Numbered from the stretch's first letter, positions 1 to 5,929 are shown. The stretch is 11,470 bases of DNA from Baffinella frigidus (GCA_026770585.1 MU646310.1:131942-143411); one strand, 5' to 3'. Notes: generated by a model from the sequence alone, not told the origin. Numbers and translations are program-made.

Positions 1-2
1 CC

Positions 3-48
<46 letters not shown>

Positions 49-49
49 A
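1..49. repeat. Telomere-like (CCCTCAA)7 tract
   Basis: Seven exact head-to-tail copies of CCCTCAA (TTGAGGG on the other strand) occupy the very start of the window, followed by CC and then subtelomeric sequence. The C-rich strand runs 5'-3' from the left end, the orientation expected for a left chromosome end. The unit differs from the common TTAGGG and TTTAGGG types by one or two positions. It may be the real terminal repeat, a variant band next to it, or an internal minisatellite at a contig edge. Confidence 0.75.
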
Positions 50-50
50 C

Positions 51-135
51 CAGGTGCATCCTGATGGGGAGTCGGCGGACGGATCCGGGGTGCCGCGACC
101 TCTCGTCGATTGAGTTCATGGACTCGCAGCCCATC
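51..135. repeat. Subtelomeric direct repeat, copy 1 (85 bp)
   Basis: This 85-bp stretch directly follows the telomere-like tract and recurs at 309-393 with only three differences that I count. A shorter diverged core around CTCCAGCCCAT recurs near 685-735, 1168-1212 and 1336-1390. It is not open in a convincing coding frame and is best treated as a subtelomeric repeat. Confidence 0.85.
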
Positions 136-308
136 CAACCACGCCACTTGGCAGCAGCCGAGTTCCTTTTCGCCGTGCATTCAAGGCGAAATCCCGGTTA
201 GAATCCAGGGCAACATATAAGATTCTAGTACAAATCGTTTAGATGGACTGTATCCGTGAAGCCCCCGGTGGCTGCTACGTGGAGTGTCTGACCGCGGAAG
301 GCGGGTGG
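136..308. other. Spacer between subtelomeric repeat copies
   Basis: No gene or clear structure is seen. The string ATCGTTTAGATGGAC at 235-249 also occurs near 10600, and its core TCGTTTAGATGGAC again near 1053, so even this spacer holds dispersed scraps. Confidence 0.5.
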
Positions 309-431
309 CAGGTGCATCCTGATGGGGAGTCGGCGGACGGATCCGGGGTGCCGCGACCTCTCGTCGATCGAGCTCATGGACTTGCAGCCCATCTTTCTCG
401 GATCCACCCTCACCAGGCGCTTGCCCGCCCC
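309..431. repeat. Subtelomeric direct repeat, copy 2, with extension
   Basis: Positions 309-393 match 51-135. The copy continues into GGATCCACCCTCACCAGG, which is shared with about 709-727 and, diverged, with about 1373-1388. Short reading frames across it on both strands are by-products of the repeat and show no conserved domain. Confidence 0.8.
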
Positions 432-435
432 AAAA

Positions 436-735
436 GTTGACGGGTTTGTACTGCGAACGCAGCACGTCAACTTGAGGATAGTCGGTCAACGCGAGTGAGG
501 CCGAGCTAGATTGCCCCTCAGCTTCAAGCTGGATGATGAGTAGTTGATGCCGACCACCCAACTAGTGATGCGGGGCAGACATGGTGGGTGGGTTGGGGTG
601 GGGGCAGGACGCCATTTCGAGTCAGGCTGAGCGCTCAGTTTTTTAAAAATTCCTGGGTAGCAGTGGAGTGAGGCAGAGCGCTCTCATGGACCTCCAGCCC
701 ATCTCTCTTGGATCCACCCTCACCAGGCTCTTTCC
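436..735. repeat. Mosaic of diverged subtelomeric modules
   Basis: A module running from TTGACGGGTTTGTAC through CGTCAACTTGAGGATAGTC (about 436-505) recurs diverged at 927-990 and 1261-1330. A second module, GAGTCAGGCTGAGCGCTC, occurs near 618-635 and in variants near 1148-1165 and 1317-1333. TTCCTGGGTAGCAG near 652 is inverted as CTGCTACCCAGGAA near 990. No gene is seen. Confidence 0.7.
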
Positions 736-738
736 CGC

Positions 739-828
739 TCATTTGATGCCTAAAATAGCATATACACCCTTACCTTCCGCGTGGGAAGCCTAAGATAGCG
801 GGACAGATTCTGTCTTGGTCCGAAATTA
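739..828. repeat. Dispersed 90-bp repeat, copy 1
   Basis: This 90-bp block matches 7738-7827 in the same orientation with three differences that I count, although the copies are 7 kb apart. It contains a small hairpin (CTTCC-GCGTG-GGAAG) and the near-palindrome GACAGATTCTGTC. The second copy lies inside a longer foldback (7692-7822), so this one is probably an element that lost its left arm. Confidence 0.85.
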
Positions 829-899
829 AAGTGTTCTCATACTCGTTACTTCCGGAGTATTTCAACTTGAGGGTTTGGGCGGTTCAGATCTGGACGTCG

Positions 900-927
900 A
901 AACCCTAAACCCTAAACCCTAAACCCT
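900..927. repeat. Interstitial telomere-like (AAACCCT)4
   Basis: Four exact AAACCCT units (TTTAGGG type) lie 0.9 kb from the end, in the same C-rich orientation as the terminal tract. They sit directly before one of the subtelomeric modules. Confidence 0.85.
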
Positions 928-1499
928 TGACGGATTTGTACCGTGCACCCAGCGTGTCAACTTGCGGATAGTCGGTCGATCAGAGTGCGCTGCTACCCAG
1001 GAAAAGTTACGTTCAGTCAACAAAGCTGATCCTCGGGAGTAAGTTGCCATTTCGTTTAGATGGACCTGCTCTGGGAGCAGGCCTTTGACTTAAGGCGCTG
1101 GCTTTCAGGGGGAGTTGACTTGGGTGTAATGTTCTGGCTCAAAGTGGAGAGAGGCTGAGCGCTCGTGGATTCGATGGAGTTCATGAACCTCCAGCCCATG
1201 ACCCTGGGATCCTAATCACAATGGACACCTGCGTGGGTTCAAGTGTGGTTCCGCGCTTCACCGATCCACCCGACACGTGCACCCTGCATTTCAACTTGAG
1301 GACAGTCGGCAATTTCGAGTCAGGCTGAGCTCTTATTGATCGAGTTCATGAACCTCCAGCCCATGACCCTTGGATTCACCCTCTCCTGGCACGCTCTCAA
1401 CCCGCCGAATATTTGATTTGACTTCTCGGGCACCGCAGATGACAGTTAGATTTGGTGGAATTCCCAGTATTTTTAACCAGTTTCCCAACGCTTTACAAA
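928..1499. repeat. Diverged subtelomeric module copies
   Basis: Contains the second (927-990) and third (1261-1330) copies of the TTGACGG...CAACTTG module, and two copies of GAGTTCATGAACCTCCAGCC about 165 bp apart (near 1177 and 1345). From about 1391 to 1499 I see nothing recognisable. Confidence 0.65.
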
Positions 1500-1626
1500 C
1501 CTGAAACCCTTAACTTTAAACCCTTAACCCTAAACCTTGAACCCTAAACCCTAAACCTTAAAATCCTGCACCACAAACCCTAAGCTCTAAATCTCCACCA
1601 CCCAAACCCCAAACTCCTAAACCCCT
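1500..1626. repeat. Degenerate telomere-like tract
   Basis: A run of decayed CCCTAAA/CCCTTAA units in C-rich orientation, ending just before the exon-like piece at 1634. Loss of phase and many variants suggest an old interstitial tract. Confidence 0.75.
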
Positions 1627-1633
1627 GTGGCAG

Positions 1634-1714
1634 GATGAAGCTGGAGACGAAGCTGAAGATGCTGAAGCTGGAGGGAGAACTGTCCCAGGACTCCCACGAC
1701 GGAAACTCACGCAG
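1634..1714 (+). pseudogene. Exon-like remnant Z, copy 1
   Basis: A likely acceptor (CCTGTGGCAG) is followed by an open frame reading MKLETKLKMLKLEGELSQ, then a short hydrophilic linker and RSIK, with a possible donor AAG|GTTATG. The first part is charged and heptad-like. The same second half recurs at 2010-2058 (ELSGSQDGSSRSIK), with shorter pieces at 1837 and 1921. FAD synthases have a segment of the form LEG(D/E)L...IK shortly before their GTRRxDP motif, so this could be that exon. The match is weak and no GTRRxDP motif was found downstream. An unrelated subtelomeric gene fragment is equally possible. Confidence 0.35.
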
Positions 1715-1748
1715 CATCAAGGTTATGCGCACCCCCGGTACCCCGGTT

Positions 1749-1836
1749 GACTGTCTTACTCCGACTGTCTTACTCCGACTGTCTTACTCCGACTGTCTTA
1801 CTCCGACTGTCTTACTCTGACTGTCTTACTCCGACT
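1749..1836. repeat. 14-bp tandem array
   Basis: Six units of GACTGTCTTACTCC, one with a single change, plus a partial unit. The array sits immediately downstream of exon remnant Z, in what would be its intron. Confidence 0.9.
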
Positions 1837-1940
1837 GCATCAAAGTTATGAGCCCCCCGTACCCCGGTTGATTAGTCGCAGCTGTCCCTGGTACCATTTG
1901 TGCAGGTGAGGGCACGAAGGCCCAGCATTAACGTTACGGG
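1837..1940 (+). pseudogene. Fragments of exon remnant Z (3' end)
   Basis: GCATCAAAGTTATG at 1837-1850, and a shorter CAGCATTAACGTTACG near 1923, repeat the 3' end and following intron start of exon Z (GCATCAAGGTTATG). The shared text GTACCCCGGTTGA follows in 1837-1870 as well as after the 1634 and 2010 copies. These are partial duplications, not genes. Confidence 0.5.
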
Positions 1941-1943
1941 CGC

Positions 1944-2008
1944 AGGGTCTAGGGTCTAGGGTCTAGGGTCCAGGGTCTAGTGTCTAGGGTCCAGGTTCTA
2001 GGGTCTAG
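1944..2008. repeat. (TCTAGGG)n telomere-like tract, reversed orientation
   Basis: About nine GGGTCTA units, several with single changes, G-rich on the + strand and so opposite in orientation to the other telomere-like tracts. TCTAGGG is known as the telomere unit of some nucleomorph chromosomes, but one short internal tract does not identify a host. Confidence 0.75.
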
Positions 2009-2009
2009 A

Positions 2010-2085
2010 AGAACTCTCCGGCTCCCAGGACGGCAGCTCCCGCAGCATTAAGGTTACGATCCCCCCTGTACCCCGGTTGACTAAT
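2010..2085 (+). pseudogene. Exon-like remnant Z, copy 2
   Basis: In frame it reads ELSGSQDGSSRSIK, followed by GTTACG where a donor would be and then the same GTACCCCGGTTGACT as copy 1. It lacks the heptad-like N-terminal part of copy 1 because the TCTAGGG tract abuts it. Confidence 0.4.
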
Positions 2086-2220
2086 AATCATATTCTTATG
2101 ATATAACCAGAACAAAAACTCGTCGCTCCCTTAGGGAATTGGTGCTTTCCCTTCAGAAATTGGGCTAACGGCTCCAATTCCATACGGGGGTATTTATATT
2201 AAATATTTGCCCCGATTATG
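2086..2220. other. AT-rich spacer, nothing recognised
   Basis: Possible intron sequence between exon remnants Z and A. It was read for the GTRRxDP motif that FAD synthase should carry here, and none was found. Confidence 0.5.
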
Positions 2221-2226
2221 TGGCAG

Positions 2227-2330
2227 GAGCCTTCGCAGTATCAAATGCCTGAAAGAGGGTGCGAAAGCCCCTCAGAACTGAAGGCTTGCGAAAGCCCCTC
2301 AGAACTGAAGGCTTTCCGCACTAACTATGG
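2227..2330 (+). pseudogene. Degenerate exon A start with 27-bp tandem duplication
   Basis: ATGTGGCAG|GAGCCTTC repeats the acceptor and first codons of the exon at 2334 (TATGGCAG|GAGCCTTC) but then diverges. Positions 2261-2287 and 2288-2314 are an exact 27-bp tandem duplication, which keeps the frame. This is probably a partial duplicate of the exon boundary. Confidence 0.5.
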
Positions 2331-2333
2331 CAG

Positions 2334-2411
2334 GAGCCTTCTCTGATGCGGATCTCTCCAATCCTCGAGTGGTCCTACCGCGACATCTGGGACTTCCTCA
2401 CCAACGTCCCG
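2334..2411 (+). pseudogene. FAD synthase-like exon A, best copy
   Basis: This 78-bp, phase-0 exon candidate has an acceptor at TATGGCAG and a donor at CCG|GTAACC. It encodes EPSL followed by MRISPILEWSYRDIWDF and LTNVP. FAD synthase (FMN adenylyltransferase, which makes FAD from FMN and ATP) has a PAPS-reductase-like domain with a segment of the form FMR-I/V-NP-I/L-LDW-S/T-YRD-I/V-WDFL. The match is clear and close to full length for that segment. A second copy of the 3' half follows at 2657 and a scrap lies on the minus strand at 5685. No intact gene can be assembled here, so it is called a remnant. A live gene with long introns is not excluded. Confidence 0.75.
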
Positions 2412-2416
2412 GTAAC

Positions 2417-2656
2417 CCACACAGCGGACTTTGGAGGGGTTTCCACTGTTACTTCTTAAGTTAACAGAGGTTCCACTTTTGCTTTGAGACGTTCCACTCT
2501 CGACTTTTGTCTCGGTGGAATTGAATAACCCCTAAGCGATGATACCTAGGACCCTACAGTAGGCAACCCGTAGGGGCATAGGGAGGTTCCTACGGATAAG
2601 GTAACGGAAACTCGGGCACTGAGTGCCCGAAACTCCCTTCGTAGCCCTCTGTGTGG
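2417..2656 (+). mobile_element. MITE-like foldback, family A copy 1
   Basis: Ends are inverted: CCACACAGCGGACTTTGG at the left and CCTTCGTAGCCCTCTGTGTGG (broken here as CCTTCGTAG CCCTCTGTGTGG) at the right. The inner core 2527-2612 matches the reverse complement of 4311-4396 in 82 of 86 positions by my count, and recurs at 7265-7341 and, inverted, 11083-11151. It contains the palindrome CGGGCACT-G-AGTGCCCG at 2613-2629. It lies exactly between two copies of exon A, starting 5 bp after the first donor. There is no coding capacity, so it would be non-autonomous. The left third (2440-2526) is not seen in the other copies. Confidence 0.8.
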
Positions 2657-2701
2657 ACATGGTCATACCGCGATATCTGGGACTTTCTCACCAACGTCCC
2701 G
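2657..2701 (+). pseudogene. FAD synthase-like exon A, 3' copy
   Basis: In frame it reads TWSYRDIWDFLTNVP, ending at CCG|GTAAGA, a better donor than that of the first copy. The 5' part of the exon is replaced by the end of the family A element. Nearly all differences from 2370-2411 are synonymous (TCA/TCC, GAT/GAC, TTT/TTC), which suggests the copies diverged for a time under coding constraint or came from a functional paralogue. Confidence 0.75.
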
Positions 2702-3051
2702 GTAAGACACTTTAATCGTTTTTTTTCTCCTTCTTCTTCTTCTTCTTCTTCGTCTTCTTTTTTTATTTTCTTTCTTCTTTGTTTCTTTTTCTTCTTTTTC
2801 TTCTTCTTTATGTCTGATTCAGACGGCAAGCTTTTTTTCTTTTTCTTCTTCTTTGTTTTTCCCCGCCCCCCCTTCTTTTTCTTCTTCTTTATGTCTGATT
2901 CGGACGGCAAGCTTCTGTAGTCTTCTTCTTCATTCCGGTAAGCTTCTCCACTCTCCCGCGTTTCTTGAAGAGCTCTTCCCGGCTCTTTCCTGAAGAGCTT
3001 CCCGAGTGTCCCGTTCCCCGTATCTGATTCATCATTTGTATAACCCCGCAG
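2702..3051 (+). other. Candidate intron with pyrimidine tract and 43-bp repeat
   Basis: It runs from GTAAGA to CCCCGCAG and would join exon A to exon B in phase 0. From about 2719 to 2935 it is a TTC/T-rich tract. A 43-bp block is duplicated at 2791-2833 and 2872-2914, each ending in TCTGATTC(A/G)GACGGCAAGCTT. Translating the opposite strand gives long runs of Lys and Glu, which I regard as a low-complexity artefact. Confidence 0.55.
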
Positions 3052-3087
3052 GACATCACATACTGCTTTCCCTACAACAGCCATTTC
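3052..3087 (+). pseudogene. FAD synthase-like exon B, truncated copy
   Basis: After acceptor TAACCCCGCAG the frame reads DITYCFPYNSHF and then a stop at 3088. The first five residues match the start of the better exon B copies (NITYC, FITYC); the rest has drifted. The family C element begins 14 bp after the stop. Confidence 0.6.
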
Positions 3088-3103
3088 TAGGCTCAACTCG
3101 CTT

Positions 3104-3284
3104 CCACCCGAGGCTATCCCTGCGAACAGAATAAAAGGACATTTTGAAACTGTGTGGGAAATGATCACGTTTCCTCCTGCTTTTTCCGGGGAGAACGTGA
3201 TCAATTGCCGACTTTTGGCGTATTTCCTGGGAAATCATCCAATAATTGACTTATGAATCTGTTCGCATGGATAGCCTCGTGTGG
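3104..3284 (-). mobile_element. MITE-like foldback, family C copy 1 (181 bp)
   Basis: Inverted ends CCACCCGAGGCTATCC and GGATAGCCTCGTGTGG bound a 181-bp element that matches the reverse complement of 9617-9797, also exactly 181 bp. The terminal repeats extend to GCGAACAGA. An inner inverted pair around TGATCACGTT / AACGTGATCA is shared. No target-site duplication is obvious. Short reading frames over it are not coding. Confidence 0.85.
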
Positions 3285-3328
3285 ATCAGGGGTAGAACAC
3301 CTGGGGTTGTACCAGAAATCCCTACGAT

Positions 3329-3450
3329 CCACTCGAGAACGCTAGAGGGGCCTATATATATGTGAAAAAAAACAGGTTGTAAATATTTGTACCCGGATAA
3401 GGTAAAGTAACCTCGTGCCTGGTAAAGGCCCCTCTAGCATTCTCGAGTGG
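3329..3450. mobile_element. Foldback element with 24-bp arms
   Basis: Arms 3329-3352 and 3427-3450 are inverted copies with one mismatch in 24, starting CCACTCGAGAA. The loop contains TATATATATG and a GGATAAGGTAA scrap like the core of family A. A shorter version of the arm (CCACTCGAGGCTAGAA) bounds the element at 6476-6687. Confidence 0.75.
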
Positions 3451-3570
3451 ACAGCCCGGCGCCGCAACAACGTCGAATTTGTACCGCGAAACCCTTTTCA
3501 AGCGAAACGTCGCGTTCTGAAATTCCCACTTGTGATCTGGCGAGCTGAAGTGACTTTGGTGTGTGCACTC
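3451..3570 (+). repeat. Direct repeat, copy 1 (about 120 bp)
   Basis: Matches 3925-4040 with a small indel and a few substitutions. Each copy holds an imperfect inverted pair around GAATTTGTACCGCG and CGCGTTCTGAAATTC. It lies just before the 28-bp array; the other copy lies just before the best exon B copy. It therefore appears to be intron sequence duplicated with the exon. Confidence 0.8.
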
Positions 3571-3737
3571 CACTAAATCCCTTCGTAGCCCGCTGTGCCA
3601 CTAAATCCCTTCGTAGCCCGCTGTGCCACTAAATCCCTTCGTAGCCCGCTGTGCCACTAAATCCCTTCGTAGCCCGCTGTGCCACTAAATCCCTTCGTAG
3701 CCCGCTGTGCCACTAAATCCCTTGGTAGCCCGCTCTA
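3570..3737. repeat. 28-bp tandem array, six units
   Basis: Five exact units and one diverged unit of 28 bp containing CCCTTCGTAGCCCGCTGTG. That string is the right-hand end of family A elements (compare 2636-2656 and 11162-11180). The last unit runs directly into an exon B fragment. Confidence 0.95.
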
Positions 3738-3765
3738 CGACCATGGCTACTCGAGCAACGGCACA
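3733..3765 (+). pseudogene. FAD synthase-like exon B, internal fragment
   Basis: In frame it reads LYDHGYSSNGT, the middle of exon B with two substitutions relative to LYDQGYSSIGT. Its 5' part is replaced by the last unit of the 28-bp array, so there is no acceptor. Confidence 0.6.
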
Positions 3766-3855
3766 CCAATTTTTCGGTTGGATGTAGTTTGCTTGTGAAT
3801 GAGCCGCTCTACGCAGCAACCATTGGCCTAAAACCCCTCAACCGTAAACGCGCAG

Positions 3856-3897
3856 TTCATCACGTACTGTTCGCTCTACGACCAAGGCTACTCGAGA
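3856..3897 (+). pseudogene. FAD synthase-like exon B, 5' copy
   Basis: After AACGCGCAG the frame reads FITYCSLYDQGYSR and then leaves the family consensus. Bases 3857-3894 match 4070-4107 with two differences. A copy of the 120-bp intron repeat follows at 3925. Confidence 0.65.
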
Positions 3898-3924
3898 TTT
3901 CTACCAGAAACACACCACACGTGA

Positions 3925-4040
3925 ACAGCCCGCCGCCGCAACAACGCGGAATTTGTACCGCGAAACACTTTTAAAGCGAAACGTCGCGTTCTGAAATTCC
4001 CACTTGTGATCTTTGGTGTGTGACTTTTGTGTGTGCACTC
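3925..4040 (+). repeat. Direct repeat, copy 2
   Basis: Second copy of the block at 3451-3570. It ends shortly before the acceptor of the best exon B copy. Confidence 0.8.
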
Positions 4041-4068
4041 CACGTGACTTTGGAATGTGAATCCGCAG

Positions 4069-4131
4069 AACATTACGTACTGTTCGCTCTACGATCAAGG
4101 CTACTCGAGCATCGGCACTATGATCGACACG
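4069..4131 (+). pseudogene. FAD synthase-like exon B, best copy
   Basis: This 63-bp phase-0 exon candidate has an acceptor at GAATCCGCAG and a probable donor at ACG|GTCTGC. It encodes N, ITYCSLYDQGYSSIGT and MIDT. In FAD synthase the segment after the WDFL helix reads YC-S/I-LYD-Q/R-GYTS-I/L-G followed by a short stretch ending in TV and then R/P-NPxL; plant enzymes carry nearly the same YCSLYDQGY string. The order A then B therefore reproduces the protein order. The exon is followed immediately by a 12-bp minisatellite. Confidence 0.78.
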
Positions 4132-4133
4132 GT

Positions 4134-4229
4134 CTGCCACCCTCCCTGCCACCCTCCCTGCCACCCTCCCTGCCACCCTCCCTGCCACCCTCCCTGCCAC
4201 CCTCCCTGCCACCCTCCCCCCCACCCTCC
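4134..4229. repeat. 12-bp minisatellite
   Basis: Seven exact CTGCCACCCTCC units and one variant, starting inside the presumed donor region of exon B. The related segment at 4576-4632 has the same flanks but only one unit, so the array expanded in this copy. Confidence 0.95.
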
Positions 4230-4310
4230 CAAGCCTCTTGAGAGAAACGTGCGTATACGCTTGAGTATCCTTGGTCGTAGAGAGAGAGTACTGCACGCAC
4301 TGCTCTTGGG

Positions 4311-4396
4311 AGTTTCCGTTACCTTATCCGTAGGAACCCCCCTATGCCCCTACGGGTTGCCTACTGTAGGGTCCCAGGTCTGATCGCTTAGGGGTT
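4311..4396 (-). mobile_element. MITE family A copy 2, core only
   Basis: An 86-bp inverted copy of 2527-2612 with four differences by my count. The terminal CCACAC repeats are absent. Confidence 0.85.
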
Positions 4397-4454
4397 CGAC
4401 ACGGTCTCAGACACGGTATGCAGATCTCATCCAGGCGAGAATTTCTCAGGAATA
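4397..4454 (+). repeat. Scraps of the exon B 3' boundary
   Basis: TTCGACACGGTCTCAGACAC and ACACGGTATGC repeat the string at the end of exon B (ATCGACACG|GTCT). More follow the next foldback at 4549-4565 (CACGGTCTCAGCCACGGTC). They look like micro-duplications of the exon-intron boundary. Confidence 0.45.
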
Positions 4455-4548
4455 CGATTTTGGTGTATATTAAGGCTTAGGAGCTGTTCATATTGGCCTT
4501 TCGTAGCAGTAACTTCACAATACATAGCCTTAAGATACACCAAAATCG
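4455..4548. mobile_element. Small foldback, 23-bp arms
   Basis: Arms 4455-4477 and 4526-4548 are inverted copies with one mismatch in 23, starting CGATTTTGGTGTAT. The spacer is 48 bp. It is 94 bp in total, with no coding capacity and no clear target duplication. It separates two scraps of the exon B boundary. Confidence 0.85.
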
Positions 4549-4575
4549 CACGGTCTCAGCCACGGTCGGCACGTG

Positions 4576-4632
4576 TCGAGCATCGGCACTAAGATCGACA
4601 CAGTCTGCCCCCCACCCTCCCAAGCCTCTAGA
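4576..4632 (+). pseudogene. FAD synthase-like exon B, 3' copy
   Basis: In frame it reads SSIGTKIDT, then GTCTGCC. This is the 3' half of exon B plus the start of the following intron, including one minisatellite unit and the CCCAAGCCTCT flank seen at 4229-4238. Lys replaces Met of the best copy. Confidence 0.6.
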
Positions 4633-4835
4633 GCCAATGTGGTAGGACTTGGCCAAAGCGAACTTCCAAGTTGCGAGATTGCGAACTTCTAGATGGACCG
4701 TAATTATTAGTAAAAACCATTTTGTACTGCAAAATTTGAATTTAAAACACTACATGTCCAAAAGAGTCCATCTAGAAGTTCGCAATCTCGCAACTTCGAA
4801 GTTCGCGCTGGCCAAATCCTACCAGATTGGCTCTA
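4629..4835. mobile_element. Foldback with 69-bp arms
   Basis: Arms 4629-4697 and 4767-4835 are inverted copies matching in 64 of 69 positions by my count, around a 69-bp AT-rich loop. The ends read TAGAGCC and GGCTCTA. The ORF read across it (4649 onward) is an artefact of the palindrome. Confidence 0.9.
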
Positions 4836-4844
4836 TAATGACAG

Positions 4845-5007
4845 AAGCTAACGCCAGCGAACCACTTAAGTCCCTTGCTGGAGAGGGACTTACCAGCTCT
4901 AAAACTATTTTGGAGTAAATTCAGGACTTTTAAATTCCTAAATTGTTTTGAATTATAAATTTTGTACGGAGTCGCGTCCAATCTAAGTGGTCCGCTGGCG
5001 TTAGCTT
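4845..5007. mobile_element. Foldback with 24-bp arms and inner hairpin
   Basis: Arms 4845-4868 and 4984-5007 are inverted copies with one mismatch (AAGCTAACGCCAGCG). A second hairpin, AAGTCCCT/AGGGACTT, lies at 4868-4891. It starts only 9 bp after the preceding foldback. Confidence 0.85.
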
Positions 5008-5026
5008 TTTGCATGATCTGGGGTCT

Positions 5027-5060
5027 ACGACCAAGGCCTTGGCCACCAAGGCTTGGTCGT
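5027..5060. repeat. Hairpin carrying an exon B-like string
   Basis: ACGACCAAGGCCTTGG pairs with CCAAGGCTTGGTCGT with a one-base bulge. TCTACGACCAAGGC is identical to part of exon B (LYDQG), so the hairpin may be built from an exon scrap. Chance cannot be excluded. Confidence 0.5.
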
Positions 5061-5116
5061 TGTGGGGCTTCCTTACGTCCAACGACCGTTGAGTAAACCG
5101 CATGGCAGCTGACTAA

Positions 5117-5253
5117 CCACACGGTGGGCTTCTCGGGTTTCGAGACCCCTAGATTTAGCGGTAACGTGGCCAAATTTGCGTTAGCAAATCCGTAAAGTTA
5201 ACTACCCACAGGTAAGTTGACTTTTGATGAAAGGGCCGTAGCCCACTGTGTGG
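5117..5253 (+). mobile_element. MITE family B copy 1
   Basis: Inverted ends CCACACGGTGGGCT and AGCCCACTGTGTGG. The interior aligns with 7026-7166, sharing for example TTGCGTTAG/TTGCATTAG and GTTGACTTTTGATGAAAGG. A small inner hairpin (TTTGC-GTTA-GCAAA) is present. The two copies differ much more than the two C copies, so the family is older. Confidence 0.8.
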
Positions 5254-5276
5254 TGAGATGCGGTCCTTGTGCGCAT

Positions 5277-5321
5277 GTGCGAAACCCGGGGCTTATGCGC
5301 GATCCGGTCGAGAAGCATTAC
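5277..5321 (+). pseudogene. Exon C copy 1
   Basis: In frame it reads VRNPGLMRDPVEKHY. It lacks a proper acceptor (TGCGCAT in place of GAGCAG). It is the first of five copies of the same short coding segment. Confidence 0.55.
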
Positions 5322-5440
5322 TTAGGGCCCTAATTAACCTTCGTCCAAGTCCTATGAACGAATAGGGATCCATTTTCTTTTCAATTAATCATGTCCCCGG
5401 ATTAGGGTCAATGATGTGTCTGTATCTCTCGTGTGAGCAG
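5322..5440. other. Intron-like spacer
   Basis: Low in recognisable structure. The last 40 bp (GTCAATGATGTG to GTGTGAGCAG) align with the 40 bp before exon C copy 3, so the intron end was duplicated together with the exon. Confidence 0.5.
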
Positions 5441-5497
5441 GTGCGAACCCCAGGGCTTCTCAGCGACCGCGTCGAGAACCAGCTCGAACCTCTAGAC
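5441..5497 (+). pseudogene. Exon C copy 2
   Basis: After acceptor GTGTGAGCAG the frame reads VRTPGLLSDRVENQLEPLD. Substitutions relative to copy 3 are scattered and leave the frame open. Confidence 0.6.
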
Positions 5498-5519
5498 ACA
5501 AGAGACAGTGGTTGACATA

Positions 5520-5677
5520 TTAACAGGGCAACGTCCTGAAAATGGGGTAGTTATGCCTACGGTATTGCCTACAGTAGGCCGTAGGGCGCCTCGTAGGACC
5601 CCCCATAGGCCCCTATGGTCTACCGTAGGCAATACCGTAGGCTTAACTACCCGGTTTTCAGGACGTTAGCCTCTTCA
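5520..5677. mobile_element. Foldback family D copy 1
   Basis: An almost complete palindrome. The left arm starts near GCAACGTCCTGAAAATGG and the right arm ends near CCGGTTTTCAGGACGTTAGC. The interior is rich in CCTACGG/CCGTAGG and TAGGCAATACCGTAGG. Related to copies at 5762, 8303 and 10330, and closest to 10330 (both carry the GTCCTG/CAGGAC-type end). Confidence 0.9.
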
Positions 5678-5680
5678 TAT

Positions 5681-5710
5681 GTACGTGACGAAGTCCCAGA
5701 TGTCGCGCTT
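5681..5710 (-). pseudogene. Antisense scrap of exon A
   Basis: The reverse complement of 5681-5710 contains CGCGACATCTGGGACTTC, identical over 18 bases to exon A at 2379-2396, then matches 7 of the next 9. It reads RDIWDFVT. It lies between two family D foldbacks and points opposite to all other exon remnants. Confidence 0.65.
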
Positions 5711-5761
5711 TCGTCAAAAGCGGGAGCCTGCTGCAAGTCGCGGGCGCCTCTGGTGTGCATG

Positions 5762-5929
5762 TTCATAGGCTAACGGCCTGAAAATGGGGTAGTTAGGCCT
5801 ACGGCATTGCCTAGGACCTCCTACCGTAGGCCGAGACTTTTTGGTCTTAGGATCCCTCAGCCTACTGTAGAAGGTCCTAGGCAATGCCGTATGCCTTACT
5901 ACCCTGTTTTCAGGCCGTTAGCCTATGAA
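5762..5929. mobile_element. Foldback family D copy 2 (168 bp)
   Basis: Ends TTCATAGGC / GCCTATGAA. The interior is about 93% identical by eye to 8303-8470, also 168 bp. The 8303 copy is the more perfect palindrome, so this one has accumulated more changes in one arm. Confidence 0.9.

Noticed and set aside
181-561. Minus-strand 126-residue frame and overlapping short frames in the subtelomere
   Set aside because: They overlap the repeated modules in several frames on both strands and show no conserved motif or splice support.
1944-2008. Host identified as a chlorarachniophyte nucleomorph because of TCTAGGG
   Set aside because: One short, internal, inverted tract beside two other telomere-like units is not enough. 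Nucleomorph genomes are also compact and AT-rich, unlike this window.
2590-3204. 204-residue minus-strand reading frame with Lys- and Glu-rich runs
   Set aside because: It is the complement of a TTC/T-rich intron-like tract plus MITE sequence. Composition is low-complexity, there is no domain, and the opposite strand carries the FAD synthase-like exons.
3570-3737. CRISPR-like array of 28-bp repeats
   Set aside because: Units are directly adjacent with no spacers, as in a tandem satellite; the same applies to 10947-11044.
4020-4383. Pro/Ser, Cys-His-Pro and Gly/Arg/Val repeat proteins on both strands
   Set aside because: They are translations of the 12-bp minisatellite, whose length is a multiple of three, so every frame stays open.
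4649-5173. Reading frames over 4649-4918 and the minus strand 4772-5173
   Set aside because: Both run through the two large foldbacks; open frames arise from mirror-image arms.
5117-5253. tRNA-like gene because of GGGTTTCGAGACCCC
   Set aside because: No cloverleaf with acceptor, D and anticodon stems could be drawn. The region is a MITE with inverted ends.
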